NCBI RefSeq assembly: GCF_022829515.1
Contig: NZ_JAKSYL010000223.1
Span: 62,001-126,000 of the forward strand
DNA: 64,000 nucleotides
Source: Methylobacterium sp. J-048
GTDB lineage: Bacteria > Pseudomonadota > Alphaproteobacteria > Rhizobiales > Beijerinckiaceae
Direction of reading: 5' to 3'
Shown: piece by piece, positions 17,437-27,106 of the stretch
How the letters are laid out: every line of letters begins with the position of its first letter
How positions within the stretch are numbered: position 1 is the first letter of the stretch
Program-made: the position numbers and the translations under genes
Notes under the pieces: model-generated
The model's database searches: none
Seen by the model: the letters and a program-made list of their open reading frames with translations, nothing else
Told to the model about the DNA's origin: nothing

Positions 17437-18603
17437 TTACTGCGTGGCGACTCCGGTTGCAGCATCCGCGTAGGCCATGATCCCCGACACCGCCCGGACA
17501 TTCTGGTAGCGCGTGCCGCGGGTGCTCATCATCGCCTCGAACTTCTCGTGGACCTGCGCCACCGAGAGGCTGGCCGGCTTGCGGTGGCGGCCGCGCCCGA
17601 CGAAGCGCCCGGCGGCGAAGAAGATCGAGCGGTTGGCCCGGGCCGGGCCGGGCAGCAGCCCGGCGGCGGCGGCGGCCGGCTTGTTGACGACGTTGGCCAG
17701 GAACTCTCCGGCATCGTCGGCGCCCAGGAAGTGGGCGAGGTAGACCTCGCCGAGGGTGAGGTCGCGGCCGATCCGCTGGGCGATGCGGCCGGCATCGCGC
17801 TTGAGCATCTCGCCGGCCATCAGCGCCGACAGGTAAGGATCGCGGCGCAGCTCCAGCACCCGGGCGCGGTCGGCGGCGTCCGTGATCACCGGCCGGTCGT
17901 TGGCATCCGCCGTGACCAGAGCCGCTTCCTTCGCCAACCCGTAGCGGGGCCCGAAATCGCGGACCACGCCGAGCCAGGTGCGCTCGATGAACTGATAGAG
18001 GCCGGTGGCCGAGGAGGTCTTGGCCTGGACCGCGGTGACGAAGCTCGATTCCTTGTCGGCGACCGCCATGAGCAGGACGGGATCGGTCTGGACGGCCTGG
18101 GCCGCCCGCACGATCGTCTGCACCAAGTGGCGGCGGATCTTCATCGGGCCGAATTCGAGGATGTCGTTCGGGTCGCCGCCGGCGCTCTCCGACAGCAGGA
18201 AGTCGTAGGAGACGCGATCGACCCCGTTCGAGCCGATATCGGTGTCGAGGTCGTGCACGGCGGCGAAGCTCGCCGAGGCGTGCAGCGGCGTCGGCTCCAG
18301 CGCCTCGCTCAGCGCGACGGTGTGGATCCGCGGGCGCGGCATCGGCAATTCGGTGGCGGCCTGCGCCGAGGACACCGCCTGATTCAGGCCGACCTTCCCG
18401 AGGTCGATCCCCGAACCGATCAGCGTCGCGCTCAGCCCGCCGGCGATCAGCGAGACGGTGAGCAGCGAGCGGGCCAGCGCCGGAACGCTCCCGTGGGCGC
18501 GGCCGAGCATCGGCTGCGCGGTGATGGCATCGGCCCGGCCGGACCCGAACCGGCCCTGCTTGCCCGTGACGTTCCTCGGCGATCCGACCGTCCGGCCCTG
18601 CAT
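17437..18603 (-). CDS. Lytic transglycosylase-like protein (SLT domain), exported or anchored
   Basis: A 388-residue protein that probably cleaves peptidoglycan glycan strands. The N-terminus has a Gly/Arg-rich head and one hydrophobic segment (about 47-66, SLLTVSLIAGGLSATLIG) that may anchor it in the inner membrane. The SLT-like domain (about 155-300) has the catalytic Glu in DKESSFVTAVQAKTSSATGL and YQFIERTWL. The C-terminal part is low complexity. It is transcribed away from alaS across a 229-bp divergent promoter region (18604-18832) that contains no other gene. Confidence 0.85.
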   Translation of the reverse strand: MQGRTVGSPRNVTGKQGRFGSGRADAITAQPMLGRAHGSVPALARSLLTVSLIAGGLSATLIGSGIDLGKVGLNQAVSSAQAATELPMPRPRIHTVALSEALEPTPLHASASFAAVHDLDTDIGSNGVDRVSYDFLLSESAGGDPNDILEFGPMKIRRHLVQTIVRAAQAVQTDPVLLMAVADKESSFVTAVQAKTSSATGLYQFIERTWLGVVRDFGPRYGLAKEAALVTADANDRPVITDAADRARVLELRRDPYLSALMAGEMLKRDAGRIAQRIGRDLTLGEVYLAHFLGADDAGEFLANVVNKPAAAAAGLLPGPARANRSIFFAAGRFVGRGRHRKPASLSVAQVHEKFEAMMSTRGTRYQNVRAVSGIMAYADAATGVATQ

Positions 18604-18832
18604 CGTGTACCCGATTCCTCACGCGCCCTTGATGGCGCCACGGGTTCACCATCGCTTGACAGATGTGGCGACAACACGGCCGCGCTTGTGGCGGACGTGG
18701 GGCGGCGTCGGGTGTTTTCGCGGCGGCCCGCCCGTGACTCGCGTCGGAACCCTGCTTAAGAGGACGCCATGCGGGCCTCGCTTGAAACGGGTGGCGGCCC
18801 AGTCCTTTAAGCCTTCGCTAGAGTCAGCCCCG

Positions 18833-21523
<2,691 letters not shown>

Positions 21524-21540
21524 TGCAAGGGGTCGGTCAC

Positions 21541-21576
21541 AAAAAAGGGCCGCGCCGTCACCGGCGCGGCCCTTTC
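21541..21576 (+). terminator. Bidirectional terminator between alaS and a convergent small gene
   Basis: AAAAAAGGGCCGCGCC and GGCGCGGCCCTTT form a long stem with a short ACGGT/GTCAC-type loop. It has an A-run on one side and a T-run on the other, which fits termination in both directions between two convergent genes. Confidence 0.85.
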
Positions 21577-21593
21577 CATGTTTGGTGCTCGGC

Positions 21594-21869
21594 TTACTTC
21601 CCGCCGCCACCGCCCTGGGGGGCGACTCGCGAGGGCTGGTTGGCGTTGCCGGCGGCGGCGGAATCGTTGGAGATCGAATCCGCCGGCTGCCCGGTCGGCG
21701 AGTAGGTGATGGCGCCGCCATCCCCGGTCGAGTTCGATTGCCGCGTTACGACGCCGGGGGCACCGGGCGGCACGATCACTGCGGTGCTGGTCGGGGTCTC
21801 GATCACCTGAGCGAAAGCGGGCCCGGCCAGGAGGGTCGCAACGGTGGCAGCGAGAATCGTCTTGGTCAT
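21594..21869 (-). CDS. Small secreted Gly/Pro/Ser-rich protein, unknown function
   Basis: 91 residues with a signal peptide (MTKTILAATVATLLAGPAFA-Q). The mature part is unstructured-looking (TSTAVIVPPGAPGVVTRQSN, DGGAITYSPTG), ends in PQGGGGGK and has no Cys. The ATG at 21869 has AGGAC upstream. It is convergent with alaS across a shared terminator. No family is recognised. Proteins of this composition are frequent exported orphans in Methylobacterium. Confidence 0.65.
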   Translation of the reverse strand: MTKTILAATVATLLAGPAFAQVIETPTSTAVIVPPGAPGVVTRQSNSTGDGGAITYSPTGQPADSISNDSAAAGNANQPSRVAPQGGGGGK

Positions 21870-22305
21870 GAGAAGTCCTGTCTTTATCGGCACTCGACAA
21901 GGAACTTCGATCGCACGCAATAGATCCGGCATGGGCACGTAATTCACAGCATCGTGTGCGCTGTGACACGTCCAAAAAACTTGGAGATCCAAACTCGGAG
22001 GGGAATAATATTTTCTCTGAGCTTGATCGTGAGAGGGATGCTCACAGATCCATCGTGTCATTCCAGGGTTGCGCATCGCAGCGCGTCCGCACCCACCGGT
22101 CGCCCAAGACGTTGCACCACTTGCAAATCCGGCTCTCGGCCGGTTCGGCGACGCGCTCCTCCGCAGCACGCCGGACTGAAAGAGAGGGTTGTCGAGTTGT
22201 CGCCTGCATACCGGATAGAAGATTCGATCCGAGGTTCCGGGACAGATCTTGGAACAATCTTCTAAAACTTGATGCCGATGCTTCGGCGCGGTGTTGTGCC
22301 GCTCA
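21870..22305. other. Intergenic region between two small secreted-protein genes
   Basis: About 436 bp. Open frames are present in several phases but none has a good ribosome site or a protein-like pattern. The part at about 21955-22040 is AT-richer and probably holds the promoter of the minus-strand gene ending at 21594. No repeats are seen. Confidence 0.4.
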
Positions 22306-22704
22306 TCAATTCACCCGGGTCCAGGTCTGGCGCTTGCAGAACACGCTCATCACGCAGCCCGAGACTTCAAGCGCGTTCGGGCCGGTCAGCCGCAGCGAGC
22401 CGGAATAGGTCTTGCCGTCGTTCGGGTTGTAGAGCGAGCCGCTATAGCCCGATCCGTCCGCCTGCCGCGCGTCGAGGATCTGCACGCCGACGACGCTGCG
22501 GCCCCGCAGGGCCGGGTCCGGGTTCTTGGCGTCGAGGGCCTTGCCGGGCGCGCTGACGATGGTGCCGCAATAGCCGCCGCCGCAGGGGGCGACCTTCACC
22601 CGGGAACTGCCGGTCTCGGTGAGCCAGAGGCCGGCCGGATCGGCGGCCAGGGCCGGGCCGCAGATCGCCATCGAAGCGAGCAAAGCCAAGACCGCGCGAC
22701 GCAT
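22306..22704 (-). CDS. DUF2147 domain protein, secreted
   Basis: 132 residues: a signal peptide (MRRAVLALLASMAICGPALA-A) followed by a DUF2147 domain starting DPAGLWLTETGSSRVKVAPC. It contains conserved GGYCGTIV, NDGKTYSGSLRL and a closing RQTWTRV. Cys pairs suggest disulfide bonding in the periplasm. The ATG at 22704 has GGGAGGAA upstream. It sits 35 bp after the stop of the next gene upstream on the same strand, so they probably share a transcript. The function of DUF2147 is unknown; a small lipocalin-like beta fold is expected. Confidence 0.88.
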   Translation of the reverse strand: MRRAVLALLASMAICGPALAADPAGLWLTETGSSRVKVAPCGGGYCGTIVSAPGKALDAKNPDPALRGRSVVGVQILDARQADGSGYSGSLYNPNDGKTYSGSLRLTGPNALEVSGCVMSVFCKRQTWTRVN

Positions 22705-22739
22705 CCTCGTTCCTCCCGAACCGGCCGTTTGAGGCTCTC

Positions 22740-23417
22740 TTACCGCGAAGCTTCCGGCAGCGCACCGCCCAGATAGGTCTCGGCGACCTCGCAGAACGGC
22801 TGGCCGGCGCCGGTCGACAGCACCGCGTCGATCTCGAACAGCGGGTCGTCGGGGCCGGGCGCCGCGGCCTGCAGGAACGGGCGGACCGCGATGGTCTGCC
22901 GGGTCGGCTCCAGCGGGCGCACGACCCGGCCGAAGGGGGTGCGTGTCCCCTCCAAGGTCGCGTTCATCTCGGGCGTCAGGCGCGCCGGCACGTACCAGTT
23001 GTCGGCCTCCGACAGGACCCGGTCGCCGCAGGCGAGCCGGACCCGGCGGTAGCGCACCGGCTCGTCGGGGCCGATCGCCAGGCGGGCACGCTGGACCGCG
23101 CTCAAGGGCTTGTCGGCGATGGTCATGCGCTGGGCGACGAGACGCGGTTCGCCGGCGAGCTTGTGGTCGGCGCACCAGCTCTCCAGCGCCAGGGTCGCGC
23201 TGTGGGCCGCCAGCACCCGACTCTGCAGCGACGCGATCAGGGCGGCCTGCGGCTGGGCGGCGGCCGGCGCCTCGGCCGCGACGGCCGACGGCCTCATCGG
23301 GATCCCCGCCAGCATCGCCGCGAGGCCGAGATGGAGCGCCCAGTCGCGCCGGACCAGGAACGCGACGCAGCGTCGGACTGCCCGCGGATCAAGCGCGCTG
23401 AAGGTGAGCTTTGGCAT
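22740..23417 (-). CDS. Exported protein with chorismate lyase (UbiC)-like domain
   Basis: 225 residues. A hydrophobic segment near the N-terminus (about 27-48, LHLGLAAMLAGIPMRPSAVA) looks like a signal peptide or anchor. The body resembles the UbiC/UTRA-like fold: VRYRRVRLACGDRVLSEADN, WYVPARLTP, GTRTPFGRVV and a C-terminal FCEVAETYLGGALPE, where Glu aligns with the UbiC active-site Glu region. Cytosolic UbiC has about 165 residues and no signal sequence, so an exported relative is odd and the enzymatic role is uncertain. It is followed by the DUF2147 gene at 35 bp. Confidence 0.6.
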   Translation of the reverse strand: MPKLTFSALDPRAVRRCVAFLVRRDWALHLGLAAMLAGIPMRPSAVAAEAPAAAQPQAALIASLQSRVLAAHSATLALESWCADHKLAGEPRLVAQRMTIADKPLSAVQRARLAIGPDEPVRYRRVRLACGDRVLSEADNWYVPARLTPEMNATLEGTRTPFGRVVRPLEPTRQTIAVRPFLQAAAPGPDDPLFEIDAVLSTGAGQPFCEVAETYLGGALPEASR

Positions 23418-23582
23418 CGGAACGTCCCGGAACGGCTAATTCGGCACACCGCATCGTCTCGGCCCGAATCCCCCCGGGATGGAGGCGTCGTGTTGTTCTG
23501 CGGACGGGCCGGCGCAGCCGAGCCGTCCCCGGCCTCGCGGCAGCCGGTTTATCCAAACCGGGCCGCGGGGTCGAGACCGCCG

Positions 23583-25256
23583 CTAGCGCCGCGCCGGGGG
23601 CAGGTCGGTGCAGAGGCCGAGCGCGGCCTCGGCGGCCAGCCCGATGGTCTCGCCGAGGGTCGGGTGCGGGTGGATCGTGCGGCCGATATCGGTGGCGTCG
23701 GCGCCCATCTCGATGGCGAGCACGATCTCGCCGAGCATGTCGCCCGCGCTCGGGCCGACGATGGCGCCGCCGACGATCCGCTTGGTGTCCGCGTCGAACA
23801 GCAGCTTGGTCAGGCCGTAATCGGCGCCGTTGGCAATGGCCCGGCCCGAGGCCGCCCAGGGGAAGCGCGCCACCTCGACCGCCCGGCCGGCGGCCTTGGC
23901 GGCGGTCTCGGTGAGCCCGGCCCAGGCGATCTCCGGATCGGTATAGGCCACCGAGGGAATCACCGCGGCGTCGAACCCGGCTTTATGGCCGGCCGCCACC
24001 TCGGCGGCGACGTGGCCCTGGTGCACGGCCTTGTGGGCGAGCATCGGCTGCCCGACGAGGTCGCCCACCGCCAGGATGTGGGGCAGGTTGGTGCGCATCT
24101 GCGAATCCACCGCCACGAAGCCGCGCTCCACGGTCACGCCCGCCGCGTCGAGGCCCAGCGCGTCGCCGTTCGGGCGCCTTCCCGCCGCCTGAAGCACGAG
24201 GTCGTAGACGAGCGGCTCCGCGTCGCCCGCGAGGGTCACCGCGATGCCGTTCGGCGTCGCAGTGGCGGAAACGACCTCCGCGCCGGTCAGGACGCGGTCG
24301 AACCGATGGGCGTTGCGCTTGGTCCAGACGGCCACGAGGTCCCGGTCCACCCCCTCCAGAAGGTTCGGCAGGCGCTCGACCACGTCGACCCGGGCGCCGA
24401 GCGCGCTATAGACCGTCGCCATCTCCAGGCCGATGATGCCGCCGCCGATCACCAGCAGGCGGCGGGGCACGAAGGGCAGTTCCAGTGCGCCCGTGGAATT
24501 CACGATCCGCGGGTCGTCGGGCAGCATCGGCAGGCTGACCGGCGACGAGCCCGCCGCCACGATGGCGCTCCTGAACCCGACGGCACGGCTGCCGCCCGCC
24601 TGCAACATCACCGAGACCGCGTTCGGCCCGGTGAAGCGCGCGGTGCCGCGCACGACCTCGACCTTCCGCTGGCGCGCCATTTGAGTGAGCCCGTCGGTCA
24701 GGCGCCGCACGGTGCCGGCCTTGAACGCCCGCAGCTTGTCGAGATCGACCGTGGGTGCGCCGAAGCTGATCCCGTGCTCGGCGAGCCGGCCGGCCTCTTC
24801 CGTGACGGTTGCGACGTGCAGCAGCGCCTTCGAGGGGATGCAGCCGACATTCAGGCACACGCCGCCCAGCGTCGCCTCGCGCTCCACCAGGATCACGTTC
24901 TGCCCGAGATCCGCGGCTCGGAACGCCGCCGCGTAGCCGCCAGGGCCGCCGCCGATCACCAGCACGTCGCAGGATTCCTCCGCTGGCGCGACGGTGGGTG
25001 CAGCCACCGTCTCCGTGTCGACTTCGAGGCGGGCGATCAGGGTCCCGGCCGACACGGTGTCGCCGAGGCCGACCAGCATCTCCACCAGCCGGCCCGCGAC
25101 CGGAGAGGGGATGTCGAGGGTCGCCTTATCGGATTCGACCACGAGCAGGGTCTGGTCGCGGGCGATTGTCTCGCCCGGCGTCACCGGGATCTCGATCACC
25201 GGCGCGCCGGAAAAGTCGCCGATATCGGGGACGCGGATCTCGCGGGTCTCGGGCAT
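23583..25256 (-). CDS. lpdA: Dihydrolipoyl dehydrogenase with N-terminal lipoyl domain (E3 of pyruvate dehydrogenase)
   Basis: Reoxidises dihydrolipoamide of the pyruvate dehydrogenase complex with FAD and NAD+. It has 557 residues. A biotinyl/lipoyl domain at 1-80 contains the lipoylated Lys in VESDKATLDIPSP. The flavoprotein part starts with DVLVIGGGPGGYAAAFRAAD. The redox-active disulfide is in GGVCLNVGCIPSKALLH, and the C-terminal interface has the base in TIHPHPTLGETIG. A GTG at 25271 is an alternative start five codons upstream. It is the last gene of the aceE-aceF-lpdA series on the minus strand, separated from aceF by a REP-type palindrome. Confidence 0.95.
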   Translation of the reverse strand: MPETREIRVPDIGDFSGAPVIEIPVTPGETIARDQTLLVVESDKATLDIPSPVAGRLVEMLVGLGDTVSAGTLIARLEVDTETVAAPTVAPAEESCDVLVIGGGPGGYAAAFRAADLGQNVILVEREATLGGVCLNVGCIPSKALLHVATVTEEAGRLAEHGISFGAPTVDLDKLRAFKAGTVRRLTDGLTQMARQRKVEVVRGTARFTGPNAVSVMLQAGGSRAVGFRSAIVAAGSSPVSLPMLPDDPRIVNSTGALELPFVPRRLLVIGGGIIGLEMATVYSALGARVDVVERLPNLLEGVDRDLVAVWTKRNAHRFDRVLTGAEVVSATATPNGIAVTLAGDAEPLVYDLVLQAAGRRPNGDALGLDAAGVTVERGFVAVDSQMRTNLPHILAVGDLVGQPMLAHKAVHQGHVAAEVAAGHKAGFDAAVIPSVAYTDPEIAWAGLTETAAKAAGRAVEVARFPWAASGRAIANGADYGLTKLLFDADTKRIVGGAIVGPSAGDMLGEIVLAIEMGADATDIGRTIHPHPTLGETIGLAAEAALGLCTDLPPARR

Positions 25257-25315
25257 GGCGGCGACGATCACAGTCTAGGGGGATGGGCGGCAAGTGTTTC
25301 GGTTGCCACGGTTTT

Positions 25316-25431
25316 CCCCTCCCCCTTGCGGGGAGGGGTCAGGGGTGGGGGTGGTGCAGGAGGCACCGCTGCGCCTCTTCCGGCACCACCCCCACCTCCA
25401 ACTCCTCCCCGCAAGGGGGAGGAGAGAGGGG
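25316..25431. repeat. REP-like composite palindrome between aceF and lpdA
   Basis: Two inverted copies of a CCCCTCCCCCTTGCGGGGAG-type hairpin face each other. The left runs through GGGGTGGTGC to about 25357; the right starts GCACCACCCC at about 25383. Each copy has its own CCCCGC-AA-GGGGG stem. This type of bacterial intergenic palindrome pair is probably REP/BIME-like. It occupies nearly the whole spacer between aceF and lpdA. Confidence 0.75.
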
Positions 25432-25448
25432 CGTACCAGCCATCGCCG

Positions 25449-26867
25449 TCACAGCAGCGCCCGGCGCAGGTCCGACAGCACCGACGCGATGTGGCCGAGG
25501 AAGCGGGCGGCGGCGACGCCGTCCACGACCCGGTGGTCCCAGGACAGGCTGAGCGGCAGGATCAGCCGCGGCTGGAAGGTTTTTCCGTCCCAGACCGCCT
25601 CCGTGCGCGAGCGCGCCGCCCCCAGGATCGCGACCTCGGGGGCGTTGATGATCGGGGTGAAGCCGTCGCCGCCGATGCCCCCCAGCGACGACACCGAGAA
25701 GCACCCGCCCTGCATCTCGGCGCCCGACAGGTTCCCGGCCCGGGCTTTTTCCGCGAGCGCCGCCATCTCGGTGGCGATCGCGATCAAGCCCTTGCGGTCG
25801 CAATCGCGCACCACCGGCACCATCAGGCCCTTCGGGGTATCCACCGCGAAGCCGATATGGACGTAGTCCTTGAGGACGAGGTCGGAGCCCTCCAGGGAGG
25901 TGTTGAAGCGCGGATAGGCCTTCAGGGCCAGGGCGGCGGCCTTGATCAGGAAAGCCACCATGGTGACCCGCGCCGGCGGCGTGCGCGTCTCCGTGTTGAG
26001 CCCGACCCGGAACGCCTCGATCTCGGTGACGTCGGCCCGGTCGAAATTGGTCACGTGCGGGATCGTCAGCCAATTGCGGCTGAGATTGGCCCCGGAGATG
26101 GTCTGGATCCGCGACAGGGGCTCCCGCCGCACCGGACCGAATTTTTCATAGTCCACCAGCGGCCAGGGCGGCAGGCCGGCGCCGATGCCCGAGGGCGCGG
26201 CCGGCGCCTGGGCCGGGGCCTGGAGCGCCGCCTTGACGAAGGCGTGCAGATCCTCGCGCAGGATCCGGCCTTTGGGGCCGGTGGCGGGCACGCGGTCGAG
26301 GGTGATCCCGAGCTCGCGGGCGAGCTGACGCACCGACGGGCTGGCATGGACATCGCCCGACGTGACGGGCCGTTGATCGTCGTTCGATGGCGCGGCCGGG
26401 GCGCGACGGTCCCCCTCTCCCGTGCGGGAGAGGGTTGGGGTGAGGGATGCGCCGTGTCCGGAAAGGGCCGGTCCCTCACCCTGTCCCTCTCCCGCACGGG
26501 AGAGGGGACCCGTGCTCCGGCCGGCGCCGTCATGCTCGGCGCCGAAACCCGCATCGTCGCGCTGCCCCTCTCCCGACCCCCTCCGGGGGCCACCCTCCCC
26601 CGCAGAGGGGGGAGGGGGAGGCGCGTCGGCCGGCTCGACCACGAGGATCGGCGTGCCCTCCGAGACCTTGGAGCCCACCGCGACCAGCAATTCCCGCACG
26701 GTGCCGGCCACCGGGGAGGGGACCTCCATGGTCGCCTTGTCGGATTCGATGCTGAGGATCAGGTCGTCCACGGCGAGCCGGTCGCCCGGCTTCACCAGGA
26801 GTTCGATCACCGGCACGTCCCGGTAATCGCCGATATCCGGGAGGGCGATCTGCAGCGCGGCGCTCAT
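25449..26867 (-). CDS. aceF: Dihydrolipoamide acetyltransferase (E2 of pyruvate dehydrogenase)
   Basis: Transfers acetyl groups from lipoyl to CoA and forms the core of the complex. It has 472 residues. One lipoyl domain (1-80, Lys in IESDKATMEVPS) is followed by a linker (about 82-160) encoded largely by REP-like palindromes. Then come the peripheral subunit-binding domain (176-212, ASPSVRQLARELGI, VPATGPKGRILREDL) and the catalytic domain with SLSWDHRVVDGVAAARF (His and Asp). The linker reads PLSRAGEGQGEG and SLTPTLSRTGEGD, the translation of such repeats. It lies between aceE (upstream) and lpdA; spacers also contain repeats, so expression may be partly uncoupled. Confidence 0.95.
   Translation of the reverse strand: MSAALQIALPDIGDYRDVPVIELLVKPGDRLAVDDLILSIESDKATMEVPSPVAGTVRELLVAVGSKVSEGTPILVVEPADAPPPPPSAGEGGPRRGSGEGQRDDAGFGAEHDGAGRSTGPLSRAGEGQGEGPALSGHGASLTPTLSRTGEGDRRAPAAPSNDDQRPVTSGDVHASPSVRQLARELGITLDRVPATGPKGRILREDLHAFVKAALQAPAQAPAAPSGIGAGLPPWPLVDYEKFGPVRREPLSRIQTISGANLSRNWLTIPHVTNFDRADVTEIEAFRVGLNTETRTPPARVTMVAFLIKAAALALKAYPRFNTSLEGSDLVLKDYVHIGFAVDTPKGLMVPVVRDCDRKGLIAIATEMAALAEKARAGNLSGAEMQGGCFSVSSLGGIGGDGFTPIINAPEVAILGAARSRTEAVWDGKTFQPRLILPLSLSWDHRVVDGVAAARFLGHIASVLSDLRRALL
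26411..26620. repeat. Three REP-like palindromes inside the aceF reading frame
   Basis: Copy A (26411-26446) has CCCTCTCCCGTGCGGGAGAGGG. Copy B (26473-26507) is its inverted partner with CCCTCTCCCGCACGGGAGAGGG. A diverged third palindrome lies at about 26563-26620. All keep the aceF frame open and fall in the interdomain linker, residues 82-152. Confidence 0.8.
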
Positions 26868-26977
26868 GCGGGCGGGTTTCCGTGGCTTGTCTGGGGCGGA
26901 CTGGTTTTTTTTGGGGGGGCGAGGTCCGGGGCCGGGCCTCGCGGCGTTCGTTCGCGCTCCGGCTCCTTCCCGCCCAC

Positions 26978-27092
26978 CACCTCATCCTGAGGTGCTGCGC
27001 AGCAGCCTCGAAGGAGGGCTCCAGGGATCGCGTGGCCGGCTGGAGGGCTCCTTCGAGGCGTCCACGACGCGGACGCACCTCAGGATGAGGGT
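26978..27092. repeat. REP-like palindrome between aceE and aceF
   Basis: The outer arms CACCTCATCCTGAGGTG and CACCTCAGGATGAGG are themselves hairpins. Between them lies an inverted CTCGAAGGAGGGCTCCAG / CTGGAGGGCTCCTTCGAG pair. It is a nested repeat of the CCTCATCCTGAGG type, filling most of the 239-bp spacer. Confidence 0.75.
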
Positions 27093-27106
27093 GCGGGATG
27101 GATGTC

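Noticed and set aside
23163..26990. 1275-codon plus-strand frame across lpdA and aceF
   Set aside because: Antisense shadow spanning two conserved genes and a palindrome; low-complexity Arg/His/Gly composition.
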